64,000 nt of DNA, taken from the NCBI GenBank assembly GCA_963920635.1, contig OY987298.1, positions 39,587,787 through 39,651,786 on the forward strand, given 5' to 3'. Source of the stretch: Pseudeuparius sepicola (taxonomy: Eukaryota > Arthropoda > Insecta > Coleoptera > Anthribidae). Positions 49,240 to 58,916 of this stretch are shown here, in pieces. Position 1 is the first letter of the stretch. Every line of letters begins with the position of its first letter. Both the position numbers and the translations under genes were made by a program. The notes beneath the pieces were generated by a model that saw only the letters and a list, made by a program, of their open reading frames with translations, was not told the origin of the DNA and did not search any database.

Positions 49240-49245
49240 AATAAA
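49240..49245 (+). terminator. LTR polyadenylation signal
   Basis: AATAAA lies 40 bases before the end of the 5' LTR. The corresponding stretch is deleted in the 3' LTR, the copy that would normally direct 3' end formation. Confidence 0.75.
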
Positions 49246-49288
49246 AGTTTTTTAAAAAGTCTTCGTCTTCACGTCGCCCGTAACAATT

Positions 49289-49306
49289 TGGTGTCAGAAG
49301 TGGGAT
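49289..49306 (+). other. tRNA primer-binding site
   Basis: TGGTGTCAGAAGTGGGAT starts three bases after the LTR. TGG pairs with the CCA end of a tRNA. From memory, the next bases match the 3' end of a leucine tRNA. The position and the TGG are certain; the tRNA identity is less so. Confidence 0.8.
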
Positions 49307-49313
49307 CCTCGAT

Positions 49314-49452
49314 AAAAGGGTCTTCAACGAGGGAGATCCGGAGGCACTTAGAAGGACAGTCTCCTCGGGGGTCACCACACCACTACGATTGGAGCCAGCT
49401 GAAAAGGGTCTTCGACAGGGAGATCCGGAGGCACTAAGAAGGACAGTCTCCT
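49314..49452 (+). repeat. Two direct repeats in the proviral leader
   Basis: Copies 49314-49365 and 49402-49452 share AGGGAGATCCGGAGGCACT and GAAGGACAGTCTCCT. They lie between the primer-binding site and the first ATG, where packaging or dimerisation signals are found in related elements. A role is inferred only from position. Confidence 0.85.
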
Positions 49453-49500
49453 GAGGCCAGCATCCAGCAACAACAGCAGCATCAACGACATCCAGCGAGC

Positions 49501-49521
49501 ATGAAGTTACTTCTATTGTAA
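49501..49521 (+). promoter_or_regulatory. Leader ATG exon with splice donor
   Basis: A short ATG frame runs for six codons and stops at TAA, which lies inside a consensus donor GTAAGT (49518-49523). The exon end (49517) leaves two bases of a codon. The acceptor at 55201-55202 supplies one, so the spliced frame enters env. On unspliced RNA this is only a six-codon upstream frame 100 bases before gag. Confidence 0.75.
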
Positions 49522-49623
49522 GTGAAAAACTTGAAGTGAATTTTATTTGTGATTTTTTTGAACTTTCTACGTTGCTATTATTGAACTTTATACGTTATAA
49601 CGATATTACCTTTTCATTTCAAC

Positions 49624-50820
49624 ATGCCGGATAACGAAGCTATAAACTCTAATGTAAACAATGAAGCAAACGCTTCAAATAACGACGAAGTACCATTTAA
49701 ATTAAGCGAAATATTTTCTATCATCACTGAATACGATGGGGATCCAATCAATTTAAATACTTTTATCATTGCATGTGATAGGGCCATGTAAATGACTGTT
49801 GGCGACCAAGCCATTTTACTAGTAATAAAAATTAAAAATCAATTAAAGGGACGTGCAGCCCAACTCATTAATTCAAGAGACTTGAGTACCTGGAGGGAAA
49901 TCAAACAATTACTTAACGTTCATTTCGGAGATCCTCGCGATCTAACTTCATTAATTCAAGATTTACAAAGAATGTGTCAATCCCAAAATGAAAATGCTTT
50001 GACTTTTGTAGGCAGAGTTCAAACTCACTGCTCAAAAATGTATGCCCCAATAGGAAAACAAAGCCTTCTCACTAGGGAACAAAAAGAATCGCAAGCTACA
50101 TTAATCGATAGCATGTGTCTAAATACAGTTTTGACAGGTCTAGAACCAAGAATACGGCATCTAATTCGTGCTAGCAATCCACCAAACATGATGGATGCTA
50201 TAGCTTTAATTAAGAGAGAATTGCAACTTTCTTATTTAGAAAATCAAAAATTTCAGAGGCAAAATCGTGTACCAGTCTTCAATAATAATGTAAAGAGAAC
50301 TAATAATAGTTTTCCAAAATTTTGTAATTATTGCAAAAGAAATGGACATACTATCAACGAATGTCGAACAAAAAATCAAAATAATTATTACAGAAATGGT
50401 CCAAATCCTTCTAGCTTCTCTAACAATTTCCAACATAACTCCCAAAGAAATAATTTCTCCCAAAATAGGTTCCATCAAAGACCATCTTTTCCTCAGCAAA
50501 ATAATTTTCAAACTCCTTCTTTCCAACCTAGGAACCACCCTCAAAACTTCCAACCAAGAAATCAACCTCCTAGAAATTTTTCTAATAATGCTCCAAGAAA
50601 TAACTTCCCCAGAACTTTTAATAATAATTCAGGTTTCCAGCCATCTAATCAAAATTTTACTCCTAGATTCCCAAATTCAAATCCAAATAACCAAAATAGA
50701 ACTCCCCAACAACTTTATCTGGGCCAAAGCGAAAATTTTCAATTAACAGCCTCGGACCAGAATCCTATTCCGAACTTCAAGAATCTTGGTATGACCAATA
50801 CGGACCAAACGTTTGCATAA
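49624..50820 (+). pseudogene. gag: Errantivirus gag, with premature stop
   Basis: Gag forms the capsid and binds genomic RNA. The ATG at 49624 is followed by 55 codons and then TAA at 49789-49791. The same frame resumes at once and is open for 342 codons. The second part has a capsid-like helical region and one CCHC zinc knuckle (C-x2-C-x4-H-x4-C, 50323-50364), then a long Asn/Gln/Pro/Phe-rich tail. Upstream, the only other ATG is the short leader frame. The stop probably abolishes normal gag, unless it is read through or an internal Met is used. The 3' end overlaps the pol frame. Confidence 0.93.
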
Positions 50821-51323
50821 ATACCGTTGACAATAGTAACTTATATTATATTAAAGATAATACCGATAAGTACAAAACTTTAATTGACACAGGAGCTGGT
50901 ATTTCAATTTTCAAACCAGAGACGGTTCAGCAATTTTTAAATCGATGTCCAGAAAATTTTCAAATTAAAGGTATTTCTGGCCAATCAATTCCTATTACTG
51001 AAGCGGTATTTGTTTCTTTTACGGGTCCTCTTTCTCCTCATAAAGTTTATATTTGCGATCTAGATATAGGATTCGACGGAATTTTAGGAGCTGACTTTCT
51101 AGAAAGGTACGGTGCAATAGTAGATTTTAGGAATAAACAATTAATTACGTACTATAAGGTACACGAATCACTTAAAGACGGAGATGAATTAAACGAGTTA
51201 ACGAATAATAATGATAATAATAATCGAGTCGTTTATAAAAGACAAGTTAATGTTGACGAAAGGTACGATAGCCTCCATATAAACGAAATAATAATAATAA
51301 TAATGATTATACGGAAAATATAA
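50700..51323 (+). pseudogene. pol: Errantivirus pol, protease part
   Basis: Open in the -1 frame relative to gag from 50700. The aspartic protease signature LIDTGAGISIF has its catalytic Asp at 50886-50888, and the second conserved block ILGADFLERYGA follows. The frame overlaps gag by about 120 bases and lacks its own ATG, as expected for a frameshifted product. It ends at a stop (51321-51323) just after a run of ATA/AAT triplets, where the frame is lost. RT continues in another frame, so the polyprotein is cut after the protease. Confidence 0.9.
50733..50739 (+). promoter_or_regulatory. -1 ribosomal frameshift site
   Basis: The heptamer A AAT TTT, in gag codon phase, lies 80 bases before the gag stop and inside the gag-pol overlap. 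It has the X-XXY-YYZ form of -1 slippery sites. Slipping there moves ribosomes into the protease frame. I could not verify a downstream pseudoknot. Confidence 0.7.
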
Positions 51324-52141
51324 ATAATTTTGAAAGCGAAAATACGAGTTATAATATAAATAAGGTTACGATAGAACCGCGTTGCGAGAAAATATGCAGG
51401 TCTCATACGAATAGATATACGAATAAAGAAATGATTTTATGCGCACAACGAGTAGAAAAGGTATACGTGCCAAATGCTATAGTAAAAATAAACGAAGACG
51501 GTAATTTTTATACGACAATATTAAACGCTAATGCCATAACAAAGGATATTTGTTTCGAAGAATTTGAATTTGAGCCTTACATTAAAGAAACGAACGCTAG
51601 TACTAATATTATTTGTAATTTTAATAAAACGAAAAGCAGAGTAGAAGAAATAAAAGAATCATTAAGGCTAGAACATTTAAACGAAGAAGAAAAAGAATTA
51701 ATTACTAATTTATGTTTGAATTTTGAAGATATATTTTACTTTGACGGAGATTTCCTAAGTTTCACTAATGAAATAAAACATACTATCGATACAGGCGACA
51801 CTAAGCCAATTTTTACTAAATCTTATCGATATCCACAAGTTCACAAGGAAGAAGTAAAAACACAAATTAATAAAATGCTTTCTCAGGGAATAATTAGACC
51901 TTCTGTTTCACCATGGTCGTCCCCAGTATGGGTCGTTCCAAAAAAATTAGACGCTTCAGGCAAACAAAAATGGAGAATCGTAATTGATTATCGGAAATTA
52001 AATGAATTAACAGTTAATGACAGGTATCCACTGCCTAATATTTCAGATATATTAGATCAGTTGGGTAATTGCCATTATATTACTACTTTAGATTTGGCTT
52101 CTGGTTTTCAACAAATTGAAATGAATCTAGAAGACATTTAG
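51324..52141 (+). pseudogene. pol: Errantivirus pol, RT fingers and first palm part
   Basis: RT copies the genomic RNA into DNA. This part holds [14 protein letters not shown] and [13 protein letters not shown], with the first catalytic Asp of RT. Its frame is two ahead of the protease frame, so a frame change lies in the triplet run around 51286-51305. It ends at TAG (52139-52141). A further one-base frame change follows in a T run at about 52153, before the rest of the palm. A functional RT is not possible from this copy. Confidence 0.93.
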
Positions 52142-52809
52142 AAAACTGCTTTTCCGTTGAAAATGGTCATTTTGAATATTTACGTATGCCCTTTGGCCTT
52201 CGTAATGCGCCCTCAACTTTTCAGAGGGTTATGGATAATATACTAATGGGGATACAAAACGAAAAGTGCTTAGTTTACATGGACGACATTATTATTTATT
52301 CTTCCACAATTAATGAGCATATCTCTCGTATTACTGAAGTTTTTCAAAGATTAAGAAATTCAAATCTAAAAATACAGCCAGATAAGTGTGAATTCTTACG
52401 AAAAGAAGTAATTTATTTAGGACATGTTATTACACCTGAAGAGGTTAAACCAAATCCACAAAAGGTACAAGCTGTTATCGATTTTCCTCAACCTGCCAAT
52501 ACTAAACAAATTAAACAATTTTTGGGTCTTACTGGTTACTACAGGAAGTTTATTCCAAATTTCGCAAAAATGACAAAGCCTTTAACTCGACTTTTAAGAA
52601 AAGACGTACCATTTATTTTTGATAAAGATTGTCGTGAATCTTTCGAACAACTTAAAAATGCACTAATAACTTCACCAATTCTAATATATCCTAATTTTGA
52701 AAAAGAATTTGTTTTAACTACAGATGCAAGCGCTTTTGCTGTAGGCGCGGTACTTTCGCAAGGACCTATTGGAAATGATCTTCCCATAGCATACTTTTCA
52801 AAACCTTAA
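52142..52809 (+). pseudogene. pol: Errantivirus pol, RT palm and start of RNase H
   Basis: Begins within ENGHFEYLRMPFGLRNAP, then has the catalytic YMDD (52276-52287), the thumb (LGHVITPEEVKPNP, QFLGLTGYYRKFIPNF) and the start of RNase H with its first Asp in LTTDASAFAVGAVLS. It ends at TAA in an A run near 52802. RNase H continues in another frame 11 bases on, so this is the third frame change in pol. Confidence 0.93.
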
Positions 52810-52820
52810 GTCCAGCAGAA

Positions 52821-55157
52821 ATGAAATATAGCGTTATAGAGAAAGAACTTTTGGCAATAATTGCTGCCGTGAAAAACTATAGACCTTATCTTTTCGGACG
52901 AAAATTCTTATTGGTTACAGATCATAGACCTTTAACCTGGCTTTTCTCAATAAAAGATCCCGGTAGTCGTTTAGCACGTTGGCGACTTAAATTGGAAGAA
53001 TATAATTATCAAATAATTTATAAACCTGGAAAAATTAATCGAAATCCCGACGCTTTATCTCGAATCAAAATCAATCATATAAAAGAAGCTGTTTCCTTTC
53101 ATACTTCCCTAGACGAACCATCTACTTCCCATGATAATCCTCAAGACATTGACCCGCCTATTGACAATAATGAGACTGACGAAATTGCTATAATCTGTAA
53201 TGAATTTTACAGATTTTTTGATTTATACAAGACGACTTCAATGATCGACTATTCTAAAATCCAATACACAAATAATCAACTTTTAGACAAAACACACAAA
53301 GACATTGTACTAATTTTTCAACAAGACAAATTAACAGACCTTCACGAAAAAGTTATTGATGATTTACTTGAGCTAAATCCTGATTTTAACTATAATAAAG
53401 CAAATGTTCTTTCCAGTCAAACCGTAGCTAAAAGAAAATATTATATAATTCCTGTTCGTTTTAATTTTGAAACTGCAATACAAGTACTTTTCATATCTCT
53501 TTATTACAGTAAATATATATTCGAAGAAAATAACACTTATTACATTGAAAACAATCCAGATTTTCCAATTTTAAAAGTGTTTAATTTTTTGTTCTCAGAC
53601 AAAAACTTTCAATTAACAATTTGTCAGAACATTGTGACTATACCAGACGAAGACCAAATACCTATAATAATAGATCAATTTCATTCAGGCAAGACAAACT
53701 TACATCGAGGAATAAACGAAACAATTAGACGCATCAAACAAAAATATAATTGGACAGGACTAACTAAAGACGTTGAAACATTTATTCGACAGTGCGAAAT
53801 CTGCCAAAAGACAAAAATTTGTAGACAAAACTTGGACAGTCCCTTAGTCATTACCGAAACTCCTAAAACTCCTTTCGAAGGAATAAATATTGACATTCTA
53901 GAAATCCCAGTGAAAAATAATATCCTTACCATAAGAGACGAACTGACAAAATTTACCCAGGCTTATGCACTTCCTAATAAAACAGCGAGATCTGTAGTAG
54001 ACGTTCTTTTACTCTATTTTCAACATTTTGGAACTCCTTTAAGAATCCATTGCGATGTAGGTAAAGAATTTAATAATCAATTAATGAAAGATCTTTGTAA
54101 ATTATACAATATAAAATTAACTTTCTCTAGTGTTAGTCATCCGCAATCAAATGGCTCCTTAGAAAGATTTCATGCCACCTTAACTGAAATGATACGCGCG
54201 TGTAGTACAGAAAATCCTAACGAACACCCATTTCAAGTGCTTCCTTACGCTTGTATAGCATATAACAATTCTATAAATAAAACACACGGCTTTACTCCTT
54301 ACGAATTGCTATTCGGTCACACCTCGTCTCGACCTCCAGAAGTTTTGTATAATCAGCAAGAATTAATCTCTAAGTACGTTCGCGATTTAAACAATAAAAT
54401 AAAGCATTATTATGAAGTGGCAAGAAAGCGTACGGATATGCGCAAGCAAAAAGCAAAACAGCGATTTGATACACACGTTTCGGAGCAGCGACAATTTCGC
54501 GTAGGAGAAAAGGTTTATGTCAAGGAGTCCCAAATAAATAATAAACTAGCTAACAAATTTAATGGACCCTATAAAATTAAAGAAATTTATACGAATTCAG
54601 CTTTGCCACATAACCCAATTACTAATCAAACTACAAAAATGAATTTTGATATGCTAAAGAAATGTCACGAATTGGAGGAAGAAGAACTAACGGTTAAAGA
54701 ATTCTTTTATACTCTAGATCGAAAAATTCCTATTGGAAATAATAACGTTTCCATTGAACTGGGCAATTTATTTGATGCCCCTGAAAATATTTCCTTAGCC
54801 CTCTGTGTATCTAAAGACCTAGAAATGAATGCAGGAATTGCAAAAGAATTTAAGAATAAATTTGGACACGTAGGTGAACTAAAAAATCAAAATAAGTCAA
54901 TTGGTGAAATAGCAGTACTTCAACTTCCGACAAGAAATATTTATTATTTAATAACTAAAGAATTTTTCCATTATAAACCAACTTATGCTAATTTATTTAA
55001 TTGCTTAAAGGAATTACGAACAATGTGTCTCGAGAGCACTGATGAAAAAGATAAAATTATAGCTATACCCAAGTTAGCTTGTGGATTAGACAAATTAGAT
55101 TGGGACACAGTTCTCCCTATGATCAAATATATTTTCAAAAATACTGATAAAAAATAA
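52821..55157 (+). pseudogene. pol: Errantivirus pol, RNase H end, integrase and macro domain (778 codons, open)
   Basis: An uninterrupted frame. Residues 1-60 finish RNase H (Glu9, Asp34). Integrase follows, with a zinc-binding H-x6-H-x29-C-x2-C (His288, His295, Cys325, Cys328) and the catalytic triad Asp358, Asp412 and Glu448 with the canonical 35-residue spacing. The GPY/F motif is at 582-584. Residues 643-773 are a macro domain (separate entry). RNase H degrades the RNA template and integrase inserts the DNA copy. It has no ATG of its own role; it is the tail of a broken polyprotein. Its openness contrasts with the three breaks upstream. The stop is followed almost at once by the open env frame. 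Confidence 0.95.
54747..55139 (+). CDS. TARG1/OARD1-like macro domain fused to the pol C-terminus
   Basis: Residues 643-773 of the open pol frame. It starts VSIELGNLFDAPENISLALC, passes MNAGIAKEFKNKFG (ADP-ribose loop), GEIAVLQLPTRNIYYLITK, KPTYANLF and ends in IPKLACGLDKLDWDTVLPMI. This is the order of the macro fold in the ALC1/TARG1 class, which removes ADP-ribose from acidic residues and DNA. In that class a Lys in the YYLITK segment and an Asp in the CGLD segment catalyse the reaction; both are present (Lys713 at 54957-54959, Asp757 at 55089-55091). Known: the family's chemistry. Inferred: that the viral domain is active and released from, or tethered to, integrase. Confidence 0.88.
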
Positions 55158-55158
55158 T

Positions 55159-57075
55159 TTGTTATTTCGAAACAAGTTCCTAATTCTGAATCTTCGTTAC
55201 AGATTTTCTTTGTTCGCTACCGCTATGGCACAATATACACTGCGACCAATTAATAACACCATAGGCGTGTTCTATCAAGAGCAATCCGGACTCAAAATTT
55301 CTAATGACAAGTGGAGTTTATTGGTGTATAAAGACATTTCATCTCTAAAAACAACATTCGAAAATAATAATAAAATTTTAGAAAATATGCAATTTATAAT
55401 TCAACCAAAAGACGTACGAATGGCCGCCTTTCTAAGCGAAGTTAAGTCACATCTCACTTTACTAAATCAACTTTCCGAAAACATTGCGCTCAAATTTGAA
55501 GAATTAGCTATTGATGTAAAAAGATACAAAAGAGGTTTAATTAATGGTTTAGGGTCAGTTTGGAAATTTATTACCGGAAATTTAGACGCTTCAGACGGAC
55601 AGTATTATAACGATTATATCGACAAAATTAACAGAGACGAACACGAATTAGAAAAATTAATGAAGAAACAAATTTTAGTAACTACTTCAGTTATCAAAAA
55701 TTTTAATGACTCTATCAACAAATTACAAATTGATGAAATTACTTTTAATAATGACATAAAACAAATCGAAAATTACATTTATAACATTTCTGATAATTTT
55801 AATTATTATACTGCAAAATTACAAGTTTTAGAGATGGCCGAAAGACTCCTAGAATCCTATACCTTTATCGAAAGCAATCTAAATGACATTCTAAACTCTA
55901 TTACTTTTGCAAAGTTACATATCATTCACACGTCAGTTATAACTCCTGAAGACCTGGTTCATCATTTGCAAATAATCGCTCACACTTTAAACAAAAATAA
56001 TTTGCCCTTAACTCCTCAACTTCTAAATGTTGCAACTTATTTTGCTTTTATAGAACTAAAGGTTTTTCAAACAGAAAATAGGCTTGTTTGTATATTAGAC
56101 ATTCCTTTAGTAGAACCTCAATGGTATACTCTTTATAGAATTTATCCTATTCCAATTTTCGACAATAAAACTGGATTTTATCACATGGTATCCACTGATA
56201 CTAAATTTGTAGCAAAAAGCGATGACCCGACTCTCTATGTACTTCTCTATGATATAAAAAATTGTAAAGAACTAGCATTTGATTTAATAATGTGCAAAGA
56301 TTTATATCCTACTCCTATTGACTCACATTCAAGATGTGAAGCTCAATTATTAGAGGTAAAAACCCATTTACCTAATACTTGTGACATAGTCACAATTTCA
56401 ATTGAAAGTTACAATGTACAATTGATTCAAGAGAATCAATGGTTAATAATTTTAAGTGAAATATTTCCTATATCTATTAAGTGTAAACATCAAAATCCTT
56501 TGACTATAATGCTAGACAAAACTTCAATTTTAACGTTAAAATCCGAATGCATTGCCTATATTGGAAGTACTAAAGTTCAAACGAAAAATTTAAATAAATC
56601 TAATCAAACCTATAAATTTCACCCAATTAATATACCATTTGAATGTTGCAAAGAAACTCCAAATAAATTAAAATTTCCTGGCTTAAAACCTTTACAACTA
56701 AATAAATTTAATTATGACGATTTAAATGTCGCAAAGCATAAATTAGACGAATATGCAAAGGATCTTGATAATATTATTAACGAACAAACTGTAAATAAGT
56801 ATACGCCAATATTAACATATCTATCCATTACTTTAATCATACTTTTAATTATTGTGTACTTTTATTTTAAATGTAAAAAGTCTAGGAACATTAAAATAGG
56901 CATTATTACTACTAATAACGGAGACGATCCTCCACAACCTCCTAGAACTCGAAATCGCGTTTTTCAAAATTTAAGAAAATTTGTTACTGTCAAAAGAAGA
57001 CCTTCGTATAGATTGGACGAACCTCGCGAAGAAGAAGAAATTGAACTAAATTCTAATACTAAAACATATGCCTAA
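55159..57075 (+). CDS. env: Errantivirus envelope (F-like fusion protein), open frame
   Basis: Open for 638 codons without interruption. The first ATG is at 55225 (616 residues), but the frame is open upstream and a splice acceptor (CTTCGTTACAG, ending 55202) lies within it. The likely start is therefore the leader exon at 49501. A basic cleavage site RYKR (55522-55533) precedes GLINGLGSVW, which resembles the fusion peptide of errantivirus and baculovirus F-type proteins. A membrane segment lies at about 56806-56868, followed by a basic cytoplasmic tail of about 66 residues. Function by family: membrane fusion. It remains open although gag and pol are broken. Confidence 0.93.
   Translation: MLFRNKFLILNLRYRFSLFATAMAQYTLRPINNTIGVFYQEQSGLKISNDKWSLLVYKDISSLKTTFENNNKILENMQFIIQPKDVRMAAFLSEVKSHLTLLNQLSENIALKFEELAIDVKRYKRGLINGLGSVWKFITGNLDASDGQYYNDYIDKINRDEHELEKLMKKQILVTTSVIKNFNDSINKLQIDEITFNNDIKQIENYIYNISDNFNYYTAKLQVLEMAERLLESYTFIESNLNDILNSITFAKLHIIHTSVITPEDLVHHLQIIAHTLNKNNLPLTPQLLNVATYFAFIELKVFQTENRLVCILDIPLVEPQWYTLYRIYPIPIFDNKTGFYHMVSTDTKFVAKSDDPTLYVLLYDIKNCKELAFDLIMCKDLYPTPIDSHSRCEAQLLEVKTHLPNTCDIVTISIESYNVQLIQENQWLIILSEIFPISIKCKHQNPLTIMLDKTSILTLKSECIAYIGSTKVQTKNLNKSNQTYKFHPINIPFECCKETPNKLKFPGLKPLQLNKFNYDDLNVAKHKLDEYAKDLDNIINEQTVNKYTPILTYLSITLIILLIIVYFYFKCKKSRNIKIGIITTNNGDDPPQPPRTRNRVFQNLRKFVTVKRRPSYRLDEPREEEEIELNSNTKTYA
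55192..55202 (+). promoter_or_regulatory. Env splice acceptor
   Basis: CTTCGTTACAG, 22 bases upstream of the first env ATG. Together with the donor at 49518 it would remove gag and pol (49518-55202) and join the leader exon in phase with env. Confidence 0.7.
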
Positions 57076-57112
57076 TTTAATGTCAAAATTTGTTAACACA
57101 AATTTTTAATAT

Positions 57113-57123
57113 AAGGGGGAAGG
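57113..57123 (+). other. Polypurine tract
   Basis: AAGGGGGAAGG directly before the 3' LTR. This is the usual primer for plus-strand DNA synthesis in retroviruses and LTR retrotransposons. Confidence 0.9.
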
Positions 57124-57528
57124 TGTTATATCCGACCTCAAGCATCACCTTGATCATAACCTTGTTTTTACCCTTGATTCTGTTTACTGTTGGATATTAT
57201 GTTCTCATTCTCTATTGTTCAAGGTGCTTACTACAAAGATATCATTTTCCATTGTATATTGTTCTAGAATGATTACTAGAACATATCATATTCCCTTTGA
57301 GTATTGTTAAAACTTGCTTACTGCAAGAATTGCAGAATTTGATCTTCCCTTTGTTTATTATATTCTTTTCCCATGAGAACCACAACACCTCAGCATCACA
57401 GATCTGTATAAATAGGACCTAGTAAAGTAAGAGTGTCAATTCTAGTCTTGTCTGTAGTCTAAGCCGAAACTCTGTAACTCGCGTTAAAAGTTTTTTAAAA
57501 AGTCTTCGTCTTCACGTCGCCCGTAACA
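57124..57528 (+). repeat. 3' LTR (405 bp), polyadenylation signal lost
   Basis: Same ends as the 5' LTR (TGTTA...TAACA). The TATA box is at 57407-57414. Eight bases are missing after 57486 (GCGTTA joins AAAG). This removes the AATAAA found in the 5' copy. TGTA, the target duplication, follows at 57529-57532. Confidence 0.97.
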
Positions 57529-57532
57529 TGTA

Positions 57533-57925
57533 TTAAAATACCGTTTAAAAAAAGCCACAGCACAGTTGCGCATTAAAAATCCAAGCTGTCTCCAGAATAC
57601 CGCCCTCAAAGTTATGTTTTATCAAAAATAAATTACAATATTACTAGAAAAAATTGCTATCTCAAAATGTCCCTATAATAAAAATGTATTTTTATCGTCA
57701 TTTTTTCTTATTCGCAAGCCTGACGGTAATTACAGATTTATTTTAAATCAAAATTAACAACGAATCAAAAAAATTAAATAAATTTATTCTTGTAGACTTT
57801 AAACTAGATAGGATTACCGGACAGTTATTCGACTCATATCACAAAATTCCTTTTTAGCCAAATTAGATCTAAAGGACGCTTATTTCTTGTTCCCTATCCA
57901 CCGAAAATATAGAAAATATCTTAGA
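57533..57925 (+). pseudogene. DIRS reverse transcriptase, palm piece
   Basis: In two or three frames: FFLIRKPDGNYRFILNQN (57699-57753) and LAKLDLKDAYFLFPIH followed by RKYRKYL (57852-57923). K-P-D-G-x-Y-R-F-I-L-N and L-D-L-K-D-A-Y-F are RT blocks typical of DIRS. Numerous stops occur. It is the continuation of 48780-48868 on the other side of the provirus. Confidence 0.85.
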
Positions 57926-57949
57926 TCGTCTTAAAATATTTAGAAAGAC

Positions 57950-58500
57950 CTATCTCAGAAATTAGTGATGTTACTGGCGCTCATGTCGGCGTCGAGAGTG
58001 AAGACCTTGTCAAAAATTCAGCTCCGTAATATTATTCGTTTTGATGACAGACTAGAAATAAGAATTTCATTGCCTATAAAAACATCCAGACTTAACAGAA
58101 AACAGCCTGTTCTTCTGTTCCGTATTTTAAAGAGAATCCAAAACTATGCGTAGCATCGACAATAGAATGCTACATTGCAGTTACAAAAACATTTATAGTA
58201 GATGACACCCTCATATACACTTACCCGAGATCTTATCACCCAGCCTCTACACAGACAATCTGTATAGAAGGGTAAAATAATTATTGTCAAAAAGCGGGAT
58301 TGACACCTCAAAATTTAGTAGTCATTCCGTGCGACATGCTACAACATCTACAGCGTTCCGATCAGGCGCAAATATAGATTTTAAACACAGCAGGTTGGAC
58401 AAAAACTTCTCAGACATTTAGCATATTTTATAATAAACCGGTCATTAACAGTAAAACTGCCTTTGCTAAAAGCGTCTTAAATACTACAGAACGCTCGTAG
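57950..58500 (+). pseudogene. DIRS tyrosine recombinase remnant
   Basis: The frame LLALMSASRVKTLSKIQLRN (57968 onward) has the box I Arg. RLEIRISLPIKTSRLNRKQP follows. A later frame has SSHSVRHATTSTAFRSGA, with the H-x-x-R of box II (His at 58323). The tail FYNKPVINSKTAFA, in another frame, supplies the catalytic Tyr (58429-58431). The enzyme would have integrated DIRS circles without target duplication. Stops at several points make it non-functional. Confidence 0.85.
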
Positions 58501-58916
58501 CCTACCCTAAGTATCTACTTCGTATGTTTAGTTAGTTTTTTTTCTTCATGTTAAATTAGTGGTATAGTGATATAGTTGGTAAAGTTATAAAATTGTTTAT
58601 GTGTTAATTACCTACTTTGTTCGTTTTTTGTTCAAAAGTTAATAAGTCTTTTTTATGAATTATTTTTCTATGGAATATTTACCTATCAGGTATTTTCTGT
58701 AACGATAGATTCCACTCGTTGCATTACTATAATATACGGAGACGCGACGAATAATTAAAAAATTGATCGACTTACCTGTAAGGATGATCAATTTTAATTA
58801 TTCGAGCGTCGTAGTTCTTCTATGATCTAATAACCCAGCCCTCCCTTGACCCTCGGCGATTGTTAGCTCGCTCAAAAATGAACTGATTACACCGGGTTTA
58901 TCGGGGGCCGGCTGGC

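Larger units (their letters stand above)
48873..49285 (+). repeat. 5' LTR (413 bp)
   Basis: Begins TGTTATATCC and ends GCCCGTAACA. It contains a TATA box (49156-49163) and a polyadenylation signal AATAAA (49240-49245). It matches the 3' LTR except for 7 base changes and 8 bases (CTCAAATA, 49236-49243) missing from the other copy. Confidence 0.97.
48873..57528 (+). mobile_element. Errantivirus (Ty3/gypsy-type endogenous retrovirus), full length
   Basis: An 8.66-kb provirus: LTR, primer-binding site, gag, pol (protease, RT, RNase H, integrase, macro domain), env, polypurine tract, LTR. The LTRs start TGTTA and end TAACA. They differ by 7 substitutions and one 8-bp gap over about 405 aligned bases, so the insertion is not recent. 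Gag has one stop, and pol has one stop plus three frame changes; integrase and env are open. It lies inside the reverse transcriptase of the DIRS element, on the same strand. Confidence 0.97.
47384..58840 (+). mobile_element. Decayed DIRS-like retrotransposon, split by the provirus
   Basis: DIRS elements use a tyrosine recombinase instead of an integrase and have inverted terminal repeats. Here the left margin carries ATTCGTCGCGTCTCCG. The right margin carries its complement (58737-58757), plus a second, direct but diverged copy that continues TTCTTCTATGATCT (58796-58830), as in the internal complementary region of DIRS. In between, in order, lie gag-like pieces, the N-terminus of reverse transcriptase, the provirus, the RT palm region and a tyrosine recombinase. 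All frames are broken. Confidence 0.85.

Noticed and set aside
50342..50746. 134-codon plus-strand frame within gag
   Set aside because: Out-of-frame shadow of the Asn/Gln-rich gag tail. The zinc knuckle lies in the other frame.
55159..55161. Start of env at the first codon of its open frame
   Set aside because: That codon is TTG, not ATG. The acceptor at 55202 and the leader exon explain the open upstream frame better.
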